From JAHEEM01 sp036396795 (GTDB lineage Bacteria; Pseudomonadota; Gammaproteobacteria; Steroidobacterales; Rariloculaceae): 64,000 bases of DNA. The DNA is taken from the NCBI GenBank assembly GCA_036396795.1, contig DASWKF010000063.1, forward strand, positions 1 through 64,000. The letters are read 5' to 3'. The notes beneath the pieces are model-generated. The model ran no database searches. It was not told the origin of the DNA and saw only the letters and a list, made by a program, of their open reading frames with translations. Shown one piece after another: positions 51,225 to 59,409 of this stretch; the first letter of the stretch is position 1; each line of letters opens with the position of its first letter. Position numbers and translations under genes: made by a program.

Positions 51225-54200
51225 TCAAATCGAATGCCGGGGATAGTGAATCGAATATCGATCCGCTCCGAGCATCTGATTGAGCCGTTCCCTGAGCTCG
51301 CGTGTCGGCCTGACGGTCCAGTGATCGCCGAGCGTCAGCAGCGCTTTCGCCGACGGTCCCGCATACTCGACGCAAACCTCGCAGTGGCCCCGGGTGAATG
51401 GTCGCAAGGCTTCGCGCAGCGTGCCGACTAGCTCCCGGCAGGTCGCGTCGGCGGTCCAATGAATCGTGAGCCTGCGCGCATGCTCTTCGATCGCATCGTC
51501 TACCGAACGGATACGCTGGGCGGTCACGCGCCACGCGTTGATGAAATCATCGAATCGCAGCTGGCCCTCGACGACGAGCACGGCATCCTTCGTTATCAGA
51601 TGCTTGAACTGCGAATAGGCATCCTCGAACAGCGTGAGCTCGATTCGATCCGTATCGTCATCGAGCATGACGGTGACGCGGCTGCCGCGGCGCCGGATAT
51701 CCATGACGAGGCCGGCAACCGTGACCTGCCGGCGCGATTGGAATCCGTCTCCGTTGGCGGGCGCGGTGCCTACGACCTTGGCGAGCCTGCCGTGAGTGAA
51801 GTGGCTGCAATGCTCCGCAAACTGCTCGAACGGGTGGCCGCTGAGATAAAGACCCAGGCTCTCACGCTCCGCTTTCAGGATTTCCTGCTTGGACCAATCC
51901 CGGATCTCGCAAAGATCGAAGCTCATGCCGCCGCCCAAATCCTCTTCACCGAACAAGGCGCCCTGACCAGCCGCCACCGCGGTGGCCGAGTGCTCGGCGA
52001 GCTTTAGAACATCCGGTATCGCGTGCACGAGCGTCGCGCGGTTGATGCCGAAGGTGTCGAGCGCGCCCGATCGCGCCAGCGCTTCCAGGCAGCGCCGGTT
52101 GAGCTTGTGCTGATCGATGCGGCTGCAGAAATCGACGAGATCCCCGTAGGGGCCGTTGGCCGAGCGCTCTTCGACGATGGCATCGGCGACGCTCCGTCCC
52201 ACGCCTTTGATCGCTCCGAGCCCGTAGGCGATCGCCTTTGAGCCTGCGACCGTGAATTCGAAATTGGAGATGTTCACATCCGGCGGCAACAGTCGAATAC
52301 CTAGATTCGAGCAGTCGTCCTTGAGCCACACCAGCTTGTCGGTGTTGTCCATGTCCGCCGTCAACACTGCCGCCATGAAAGCCTCCGGATGGTGGGCTTT
52401 GAGCCACGCGGTCCGATAAGCGATCAACGCGTAGGCGGCGGAATGCGATTTGTTGAAGCCGTAACCGGCAAATTTCTCGATGAGGTCGAAGATCTCGCTC
52501 GCACGTTTCTCGTCACAGCCTCTTTGCTCGGCTCCGGTGATGAACACCGAGCGCTGCTTCGCCATCTCTTCGGGCTTCTTCTTGCCCATCGCCCGCCGCA
52601 GCAGATCGGCGCCGCCGAGCGAGTAGCCGGAGAGCAGTTGCGCGATCTGCATGACCTGCTCCTGATAAAGGATGACGCCGTAGGTAGGCTTGAGCACGGC
52701 CTCCAGATCCGGATGCAGATAGTCGATCGGCCCGCTGTTGCGGCCGTGCTTGCGATTGATGAAGTCCTCGACCATGCCGGACTGAAGCGGGCCGGGGCGG
52801 AAGAGCGCGAGTATCGCCACGAGGTCATCGAAGTGATCGGGCCTTAGCCGCTTGATGAGATCGCGCATGCCCGCGGATTCGAGCTGAAACACGGCGGTCG
52901 TCCGGCAACTCCTCAGCAGCTCGTAAGTGCGGGCGTCGTCCAGCGGCAGTGCGTCGATCTCGATCGGCTCCTGACCAAGCGCGTGGCGCTCGGCATTGAC
53001 CGTTCGAGTCGCCCGGTCGACGATCGTCAAGGTCTTGAGCCCGAGAAAATCGAACTTCACGAGCCCGATCGCCTCGACGTCGTCCTTGTCGAACTGAGTC
53101 AGCGGCGTTCCGCCCGGCTCGTGGTAGATCGGCATGAACTCCGTGAGCGCGCGCGGCGCGATGACGACGCCGCCGGCATGCGTGCCCGCGTTTCGCGCCA
53201 ACCCCTCCAAGGGCCGCGCCAAGTCGATCAATGCCCGCACCTCGTCGTCGCTCTCATAGAGACCGCGCAACTCATCGTCGCCGGCCAAGGCTTTCTCCAA
53301 GGTGATGCCGAGCTCGAACGGAATCAGCTTTGCGATCCGGTCAACGTAGCCGTAAGGCAGGCCGAGCACGCGCCCGACGTCACGCACCACGGCGCGCGCC
53401 GCCATCGACCCGAAGGTGATGATCTGGGAAACGCGCTCCCGGCCGTAGCGCTCCGCAACGTACTCGATGACGCGATCCCGCCCCTCGATGCAGAAGTCGA
53501 TGTCGAAATCGGGCATCGACACGCGCTCGGGGTTCAGAAATCGCTCGAACAGGAGATCGTGCGCGATCGGATCGAGATCGGTGACGCCGAGGGAGTAGGC
53601 GACCAGAGAGCCCGCACCCGAGCCCCGTCCGGGTCCGATGGGCACGTCGTTGGCGCGGGCCCAGCCGATGAAGTCGGCGACGATCAGGAAATAGCCCTCG
53701 AAGCCCATCTTGCAGATGACGTCGAGCTCGCGCGCCAACCGCGCCTCGTAGTCCGCGACCTCGGCATCGCCGGGCGCGAGTCGGCTCAGTCGCGCGCGCA
53801 TGCCGTCGTTCGCCAGCTTTCTGAGGTAGGCCGTGGCGGTGATTTGCTCCGGTATCTCGAACTCCGGCAGGAAGATCTGGCCGAGCTCGAGCTCGAGGTT
53901 GCAGCGCCGCGCGATCTCGAGGCTGTTTGCAAGCGCTTCGGGCACGTCGGCGAACAGCGCCGCCATCTCCGCGGGCGATTTCAGATACTGCTGCTCCGAA
54001 TACTCTCTGGGCCGACCGGGATCGGTGAGCGTTCGCCCCTGCTGAATGCAGACCCGCGCCTCGTGCGCCTCGAAATCGTCGCGCCTCAAAAAGCAGACTT
54101 CGTTGGTCGCGACGACGGGCAATGCGGCGCCGGCCGCGAACGCAACGGCTCGCTCGAGATATTCCGCTTCCAGCGGCCGCCCCAAGCGCTGCAACTCGAT

Positions 54201-54698
54201 GTAGAAACGCTCAGGAAAGCGCCTCTTCCAGAATTCCGCGACCGCGGTCGAGCGCTCCGGCTGACCGCTGAGCAGGGCCTTGCCGAGCTCGCCGTTCTGC
54301 GCGCCCGACAACGCCACGAGCCCCTGCAATTCGTCGGGCTCGAGCCATCCCTTGAGCAGCAGGATGCGTCCCCGCCGCGCACCCAGAGCCGAGGCCCGGG
54401 TCAACAGGCGGCCCAGGTTCAAGAAGCCGTCGCGGCTCGAGCACAGCAGGCAAAGCCGGCTCGGCTCACGATCTTCCTCGGAATCCGCGATCCAGACGTC
54501 GGCGCCGACTACGGGCTTGATGCCGCGCTCGAGCGCCGCGCGATAGAACTTGACCATCGCGAACAAGTTGCTCTGGTCGGTCAAGGCGACCGCCGGCATG
54601 CCGAGCTCCCGAACGCGGTCCAGCAGCCTCGGGACCGACAGGACGCTGTCGGTCAGCGAATACTCGCTGTGGACGCGCAGATGGGCGTAAGCGTTCAC
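51225..54698 (-). CDS. dnaE: DNA polymerase III alpha subunit
   Basis: The replicative polymerase. 1157 residues: a PHP domain (YAHLRVHSEYSLTDSVLSVP), the C-family polymerase core with catalytic aspartates in MPDFDIDFCIEG and a later acidic residue, the beta-binding and finger regions (GPGRGSGAGSLVAYSLGVTD), HhH and an OB-fold (VAGLVMDIRRRGSRVTVMLDDD). Starts with GTG, overlapping the rnhB stop as GTGA. Confidence 0.98.
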   Translation of the reverse strand: MNAYAHLRVHSEYSLTDSVLSVPRLLDRVRELGMPAVALTDQSNLFAMVKFYRAALERGIKPVVGADVWIADSEEDREPSRLCLLCSSRDGFLNLGRLLTRASALGARRGRILLLKGWLEPDELQGLVALSGAQNGELGKALLSGQPERSTAVAEFWKRRFPERFYIELQRLGRPLEAEYLERAVAFAAGAALPVVATNEVCFLRRDDFEAHEARVCIQQGRTLTDPGRPREYSEQQYLKSPAEMAALFADVPEALANSLEIARRCNLELELGQIFLPEFEIPEQITATAYLRKLANDGMRARLSRLAPGDAEVADYEARLARELDVICKMGFEGYFLIVADFIGWARANDVPIGPGRGSGAGSLVAYSLGVTDLDPIAHDLLFERFLNPERVSMPDFDIDFCIEGRDRVIEYVAERYGRERVSQIITFGSMAARAVVRDVGRVLGLPYGYVDRIAKLIPFELGITLEKALAGDDELRGLYESDDEVRALIDLARPLEGLARNAGTHAGGVVIAPRALTEFMPIYHEPGGTPLTQFDKDDVEAIGLVKFDFLGLKTLTIVDRATRTVNAERHALGQEPIEIDALPLDDARTYELLRSCRTTAVFQLESAGMRDLIKRLRPDHFDDLVAILALFRPGPLQSGMVEDFINRKHGRNSGPIDYLHPDLEAVLKPTYGVILYQEQVMQIAQLLSGYSLGGADLLRRAMGKKKPEEMAKQRSVFITGAEQRGCDEKRASEIFDLIEKFAGYGFNKSHSAAYALIAYRTAWLKAHHPEAFMAAVLTADMDNTDKLVWLKDDCSNLGIRLLPPDVNISNFEFTVAGSKAIAYGLGAIKGVGRSVADAIVEERSANGPYGDLVDFCSRIDQHKLNRRCLEALARSGALDTFGINRATLVHAIPDVLKLAEHSATAVAAGQGALFGEEDLGGGMSFDLCEIRDWSKQEILKAERESLGLYLSGHPFEQFAEHCSHFTHGRLAKVVGTAPANGDGFQSRRQVTVAGLVMDIRRRGSRVTVMLDDDTDRIELTLFEDAYSQFKHLITKDAVLVVEGQLRFDDFINAWRVTAQRIRSVDDAIEEHARRLTIHWTADATCRELVGTLREALRPFTRGHCEVCVEYAGPSAKALLTLGDHWTVRPTRELRERLNQMLGADRYSIHYPRHSI

Positions 54699-55330
54699 CC
54701 CGCCGATCCTCCAAGGCTACGAACCGGCGCGAAGCTTCGCCTGTGGATCGGCGTCGGCCCGAGCTCGGCGAGCGCGGCGAGGTGATGCGGGGTCGGGTAG
54801 CCCTTGTTGCTATCGAAGCCGTAACCGGGGAAACGGCGGTGCCAGCGGCGCATCAGCCGGTCGCGGCACACCTTTGCGAGCACCGAGGCGGCGCTGATCG
54901 CCGGAATCAGCTGATCGCCGCGCACGATCGCGGCGACTTCCGAGCCGGCTGCGGCGCCGGAGAGCCGTGGCACATGCCGGCCGTCGACGAGCACGCGGGC
55001 GCAGTCGATCTTGAGCTTGGCGACGGCACGCGCCATCGCCAGCAGCGAGGCCTCGAGGATATTCATCGCGTCGATCTCCTCCGGCTGCGCCAGCGACACC
55101 GCGAAAGCGCGCGCGCGAAGGCGCACGGCGCGGGCGAGACGCAGCCGCTCGGCGGCAGTGAGCAGCTTGGAGTCCGTGAGGCCGTCGATGATCTCGTCGT
55201 CGTCGAGCACCACGGCCGCGGCGACGACGGGCCCTGCGAGCGGCCCGCGTCCCGCCTCATCCACGCCGGCAATCGCGAAGCTGGCGGCAGGCGGCTGCAA
55301 TACAACAGAACCTATCTCGGCACCCCCCAT
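54695..55330 (-). CDS. rnhB: Ribonuclease HII
   Basis: Removes ribonucleotides and RNA primers from DNA. Acidic active-site motif IAGVDEAGRGPLAGPVVAAAV; SK in LTDSKLLTAAERL; then ISAASVLAKVCRDRLM and GYGFDSNKGYPTPHHLAAL. 211 residues if started at ATG 55330; the first ~17 residues lack homology, so the true start may be inside. It is coupled to dnaE and follows lpxB. Confidence 0.95.
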   Translation of the reverse strand: MGGAEIGSVVLQPPAASFAIAGVDEAGRGPLAGPVVAAAVVLDDDEIIDGLTDSKLLTAAERLRLARAVRLRARAFAVSLAQPEEIDAMNILEASLLAMARAVAKLKIDCARVLVDGRHVPRLSGAAAGSEVAAIVRGDQLIPAISAASVLAKVCRDRLMRRWHRRFPGYGFDSNKGYPTPHHLAALAELGPTPIHRRSFAPVRSLGGSAG

Positions 55331-55339
55331 CGGCCTGAG

Positions 55340-56524
55340 CTATCGCGGTTTGCTGGCGAGCAAATCGATCACCGCGACTGCGGCAGCTGCGCTCGCATCG
55401 CGTCGCAGCTGGCGGTGAATCGCAACGACGGAATCATACCAGTCCGCGGTCGCGAATGGCGCACGGAGCATCGACTCCAACGGCGGGCCCATGACGTCTG
55501 CACGTACTCGACCTTGCAGGTATTCGGGAAACAGTTCACGGCCGGCGAGCAGATTCGGCAGGGCAAAATGCTCGAGCCGGTCCAGCCCCATGAGCCGCAA
55601 TATCCGGTGAGTGAAGCTCGAGATGACATAGGCGACGACCATCGGGCGCTTGATCAGCATCGCCTCGAGACTCGCGGTGCCGGAAGCCGTGAGCACGGCG
55701 TTCGCCGCGGCCAGCACCTCGCGTGCCCGCCCGGTGACCAGCCGTGCCTGCGGATCGAGCTCGATGCCCGCGGCGTGCCGCACGTAGAGCTCGCGTGTGG
55801 AATCGCTTGCGAGCGCCACAACGATCGTCAGATCGGGGTCGCGGCGCTGCAACCATTGAGCGGTTTTGACGAAAGGCCGCGCCAACCGCGAGACCTCGCT
55901 GCCGCGACTGCCGGGCAGCACGGCGAGCATCCGGCCTCGGGCATCGAGCCCCAACACGGCCCGCGCGGCCTCGCGATCGACGCTCAGCGGTATCTCATCG
56001 GCCAACGGGTGGCCGACGAACACCGCATCGACGCCATGCGCATCGTAGAACGCCTTCTCGAAAGGCAGCAGGCACAATATTCGATCCGCTGCCCGGCGGA
56101 TGCCGGCGACCCGCGATTGCCGCCATGCCCAGACCTGCGGGCTGACGTATTGCACGGTCGGCACGTCATGACGTTTCAAGGCAGCGGCGATCGGCAGATT
56201 GAAATCCGGCGAGTCGATGCCGATGAACACGTCCGGGCGAGCGTTCTCGAGCCGCGCGATGAGCCCGCGGCGCAGGCGCAAAAGCCTCGGCAAGTGCTTC
56301 AGAACCTCGGCGAGCCCCATGACCGAGAGCTCCTCGGTGTGATGCCAGGCCTCGCAGCCCAGCGCCGCCATCCGCGGACCGGCAATGCCGAAGTACGTCG
56401 AGCCCGGCGCCAGCCGCTCGATCGCGGCGATGAGCCCGGCGCCCAGCATGTCTCCCGAAGCCTCGCCGGCCACGAGCGCGACGCGCAGTGGCCGGCCCGC
56501 CGCCTCCTCCGCTGTCGGCGTCAG
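55340..56524 (-). CDS. lpxB: Lipid-A-disaccharide synthase
   Basis: Joins UDP-diacylglucosamine and lipid X in lipid A synthesis (GT19). The conserved strand LRVALVAGEASGDMLGAGL is followed by GIAGPRMAALGCEAW, YVSPQVWAWRQSRV, CLLPFEKAFYDAHGV and VTASGTASLEAML. The GTG at 56473 would cut into this strand (starting within VAGEASGD). An in-frame CTG at 56524, overlapping the lpxA stop as CTGA with GAGAGGA 8 bases upstream, gives a full protein of 394 residues, so it is preferred. Confidence 0.93.
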   Translation of the reverse strand: MTPTAEEAAGRPLRVALVAGEASGDMLGAGLIAAIERLAPGSTYFGIAGPRMAALGCEAWHHTEELSVMGLAEVLKHLPRLLRLRRGLIARLENARPDVFIGIDSPDFNLPIAAALKRHDVPTVQYVSPQVWAWRQSRVAGIRRAADRILCLLPFEKAFYDAHGVDAVFVGHPLADEIPLSVDREAARAVLGLDARGRMLAVLPGSRGSEVSRLARPFVKTAQWLQRRDPDLTIVVALASDSTRELYVRHAAGIELDPQARLVTGRAREVLAAANAVLTASGTASLEAMLIKRPMVVAYVISSFTHRILRLMGLDRLEHFALPNLLAGRELFPEYLQGRVRADVMGPPLESMLRAPFATADWYDSVVAIHRQLRRDASAAAAVAVIDLLASKPR

Positions 56525-57291
56525 CGCACGAATCCTCTCGAGCTGTCACGCAGGGATCGGAGCAACGGCTCAAGCTCCGCCTGCTCCAGCGCGCGCTCGG
56601 TCAGCGCCGCGAGGGCATCCTCGAACTTCAGCCCGCTGCGATACAGTATCCGATAGGCGTCGCGAACGTTGCGAATCTGCTCGGCGCTGAAACCCCGGCG
56701 CTTCAGGCCTTCGGCATTGATGCCCCGCGGCGTTGCCGGCCTTCCCGCGGCCGTCACGAAAGCCGGAACGTCCTTGGTGACGTAGGTGAACATGCTCGTC
56801 AAGGCGTGTGGGCCGATGCGACAGAACTGGTGCGCGGTCGTAAAGCCGCCGAGCATCGCCCAGTCGCCGACGTGGACATGGCCGGCGATCGAGGCGTTGT
56901 TGGCGAATATCGTGTGATTCCCAACGACGCAGTCATGCGCGATGTGGCAGTACGCCATGAGCCAGTTGTCGCTGCCGACGTGAGTGACGCCCTGGTCCTG
57001 CTGGGTGCCACGATTGATCGTGCAATACTCGCGAATCGTGTTGCGGTCGCCGATAGCGAGCTCGGTGCGCTCGCCGCCGTACTTCTTGTCTTGAGGGTCG
57101 TCGCCGATAGAGGCGAACTGAAAGATGTGATTGTCCCGGCCGATCTTGGTCGGACCTTTGATCACCACGTGCCCTTCGAGACGTGTTCCGCCGCCGATCT
57201 CGACTCCCGGCCCGATGACGGAATAGGGTCCGACGCTGACGTCAGCCTCGATCTTGGCGTCGCCGGCCACGATCGCGGTGGCGTGGATCAC
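56521..57291 (-). CDS. lpxA: UDP-N-acetylglucosamine acyltransferase
   Basis: First enzyme of lipid A synthesis; adds a hydroxyacyl chain from ACP to UDP-GlcNAc. A left-handed beta-helix from hexapeptide repeats (IHATAIVAGDAKIEADVSVGPYSVIGPG), the catalytic His in CHIAHDCVVGNHTIFANN and a helical C-terminal domain (LKRRGFSAEQIRNVRDAYRIL). 256 residues. GTG start, GTGA overlap with fabZ. Confidence 0.96.
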   Translation of the reverse strand: MIHATAIVAGDAKIEADVSVGPYSVIGPGVEIGGGTRLEGHVVIKGPTKIGRDNHIFQFASIGDDPQDKKYGGERTELAIGDRNTIREYCTINRGTQQDQGVTHVGSDNWLMAYCHIAHDCVVGNHTIFANNASIAGHVHVGDWAMLGGFTTAHQFCRIGPHALTSMFTYVTKDVPAFVTAAGRPATPRGINAEGLKRRGFSAEQIRNVRDAYRILYRSGLKFEDALAALTERALEQAELEPLLRSLRDSSRGFVR

Positions 57292-57740
57292 AGGTACTTG
57301 CCCGGGGCCTGTGTGATCTCGGCGGAAGCGACCAGATCCGCGCCGACTTTCGCGGTCGCGTTGAAGCGCCAGAGATTCCGTCGATGCAGCAACAGCTCGA
57401 CGTCGAGGTCGAGCCGGTCGCCGGGCTTCGCCGGACGCTTGAACCGGGCCTTCTCGACGCCGGCCAGATAGAGGATGAAGCCCCTCTCTTCCGGCTTCAC
57501 GGACTCCCACACCAGAACACCTGCCGCCTGCGCCATCGCCTCGATGATCAGCACGCCCGGCATGACCGGATGGCCCGGAAAGTGGCCGAGAAAATGCAGC
57601 TCGTTGAAGCTCGCGTTCTTGACGGCGCGGATCGACTTGCCCGGCTCGCAAGATACTATTCTGTCGATCAACAGGAACGGATAGCGGTGCGGCAAGCGCT
57701 CCATGATGCCTTCCACGCCGAGATAGTACTGCTCAGTCAT
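57288..57740 (-). CDS. fabZ: 3-hydroxyacyl-ACP dehydratase FabZ
   Basis: Dehydrates beta-hydroxyacyl-ACP in fatty acid elongation. Hot-dog fold of 150 residues, with LPHRYPFLLIDRIV, the catalytic His in FLGHFPGHPVMPGVL and Glu in IIEAMAQAAG. It sits between lpxD and lpxA as usual and overlaps lpxD by 8 bases. Confidence 0.96.
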   Translation of the reverse strand: MTEQYYLGVEGIMERLPHRYPFLLIDRIVSCEPGKSIRAVKNASFNELHFLGHFPGHPVMPGVLIIEAMAQAAGVLVWESVKPEERGFILYLAGVEKARFKRPAKPGDRLDLDVELLLHRRNLWRFNATAKVGADLVASAEITQAPGKYL

Positions 57741-58785
57741 CTATGTCCGTTCCTTTCGCTGAATCCGTCGCCGCGACGGGAGCCTCCCGCGTGTCGGCCG
57801 AGAGCGGCGCCGCTTCGGCCAGCCTGCCGAAGCGCGCGGCATTCCGGCGCCATCGCGACGCCTTGTCGGCGGCGAGGGCGCCGGAGTAGGTGCCGGGCTC
57901 CGTGATCGACTTGAGCACCGTGCTGTGAAACGTCACCAGGACGTCGTCGCATATCGTCAGGTGCCCGACTACGACGACCGCGCCGCCGAACATGCAGCGC
58001 TTGCCGATGCGGGTGCTCCCGGCGATACCGCACAACGCCGCCATCGCCGTGTGCGCGCCGACCCGCACGTTGTGGCCGATCTGGATGAGATTGTCGAGCT
58101 TGACGCCCGGACCGATGACAGTGTCGTCTATCGTACCTCGATCGATCGTGGTATTGGCGCCGATGTCGACGTCGTCGCCGATGACGGCACGGCCGAGCTG
58201 CGGCACGCCGATCCAAGCCTGGTCTTCCCTGGCAAAGCCGAAGCCGTCGCTGCCCACGACGACTCCGGGATGCAGCACGCAACGTTCGCCGATCACGCTG
58301 TCGCCCATGACGGTGACACGGGGATGCAGGATGCTCGCCGCGCCGATCGCGACCCTGCTGCCTACGACCGCGCCCGCGCCGACGCTGACGGCATCGGCGA
58401 TTCGGGCTCCGGCCCCGATTACAGCGTGCGCGCCGACGTGAGCGGTGGCGGCAACGTCGGCGTCGGCCGCGACGACGGCGGTGGGGTGCACGCCCGGTTC
58501 GAACGCGGGAAGGGGATGCAGAAACCGCGCGATGCGCGCGTAGGTGGCGTAGGGATTCGGCGCCACCAAGGCGCTGACCGGGCAGTCGTCGCGGTGGCGT
58601 GCCTCGAGCACGACGGCGGCCGCCTTGGTGCGACCGAGGTCGGCAAGGTAACGTGGGTTGGCCAGGAAGCTCACGGCGCGACCGCCCGCATTGGCGAGCG
58701 TGCCGACGTTGTCGACGCGGGTCGCGCCGTCCCCATGCAGCTCGCAGCCGAAACGCTCGGCGAGCTCAGCGAGAGTGACGGACAT
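57733..58785 (-). CDS. lpxD: UDP-3-O-(3-hydroxyacyl)glucosamine N-acyltransferase
   Basis: Third step of lipid A synthesis. The N-terminal uridine-binding domain starts SVTLAELAERFGCELHGDG; a hexapeptide beta-helix follows; the catalytic His is in NLIQIGHNVRVGAHTAM. ATG 58785 was chosen because family homology begins at SVTLAELA. 350 residues, with a C-terminal tail rich in Ala and Asp. Confidence 0.95.
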   Translation of the reverse strand: MSVTLAELAERFGCELHGDGATRVDNVGTLANAGGRAVSFLANPRYLADLGRTKAAAVVLEARHRDDCPVSALVAPNPYATYARIARFLHPLPAFEPGVHPTAVVAADADVAATAHVGAHAVIGAGARIADAVSVGAGAVVGSRVAIGAASILHPRVTVMGDSVIGERCVLHPGVVVGSDGFGFAREDQAWIGVPQLGRAVIGDDVDIGANTTIDRGTIDDTVIGPGVKLDNLIQIGHNVRVGAHTAMAALCGIAGSTRIGKRCMFGGAVVVVGHLTICDDVLVTFHSTVLKSITEPGTYSGALAADKASRWRRNAARFGRLAEAAPLSADTREAPVAATDSAKGTDIDD

Positions 58786-58835
58786 CTTGTCGGGACGGCG
58801 GAGCGGAAACGGCAATCGCCATGGCCGAATTGGGA

Positions 58836-59390
58836 CTAAGGAGTGCCGCTGCTGTCCGAGAAGCTCTCCTCGAGGCCCTGCAAGACGTCGTCGGTGATGT
58901 CGATAGCGCTGCTGTAGTAGAGCACATCGGCGACGACGAGATCGTAGCCGACGTCTCTCGCGTACGCCTGTACCTGCTGCAGCAAGGAGCGCTGCAGCTT
59001 GCTCAGCTCCTCGTTGCGACGGATGTTCAAGTCCTCGAGATAGTCGTTCTGCTCGCGTTCCAGGTTGCGCTGGTCGTCTCGGATCTCGCGCTCGAGGTTC
59101 AGGCGCTCGACCTCGCCCATGACGGGCCCGTCGCGTTCGTAGGTTTGTTGCTTTTCCTGCAAGGAACGCTGCATGGCGACGATGTCGCGCTGCCTGGGCG
59201 CGAACTCCTGCTGCAGTGCCCCCATCGCCGCCTGCGCCTGGGGAGCTTGCTCGAGCAAGCGCGGAACGTTGACCACGCCGATCCGCATTCCGCTCTCCTG
59301 GGCATGGGCCGCGCCGACGGCGAGCGCAATCATTAGAACAAGCCCAGCCGAGGCTGAAACCCTTGTTGTCGTTGTGTTGGTCCTCATCAT
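58836..59390 (-). CDS. skp: Periplasmic chaperone Skp/OmpH
   Basis: Holds unfolded outer-membrane proteins for BamA. Signal peptide (VSASAGLVLMIALAVGAAHAQ) then MRIGVVNVPRLLEQAPQAQAAMGALQQEF and a long charged coiled coil (RDIVAMQRSLQEKQQTYERDG ...), ending in DITDDVLQGLEE. About 184 residues. Two adjacent ATGs (59390, 59387) are both possible starts. It follows bamA by about 19 bases. Confidence 0.93.
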   Translation of the reverse strand: MMRTNTTTTRVSASAGLVLMIALAVGAAHAQESGMRIGVVNVPRLLEQAPQAQAAMGALQQEFAPRQRDIVAMQRSLQEKQQTYERDGPVMGEVERLNLEREIRDDQRNLEREQNDYLEDLNIRRNEELSKLQRSLLQQVQAYARDVGYDLVVADVLYYSSAIDITDDVLQGLEESFSDSSGTP

Positions 59391-59409
59391 TCCGTGCTTC
59401 CCGTATCCC

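Noticed and set aside
49679..51283. Plus-strand frame of 534 codons opposite tilS and accA
   Set aside because: Antisense to two conserved genes and to their junction; no homology or ribosome binding site.
52983..54785. Long plus-strand open frame (600 codons) opposite dnaE
   Set aside because: It is the complementary-strand shadow of dnaE, which has full domain homology; high GC keeps antisense frames open. No recognisable motif.
54743..56656. Plus-strand frame of 637 codons opposite rnhB and lpxB
   Set aside because: Crosses two well-supported minus-strand genes; composition is Arg/His/Gln-rich with no domain.
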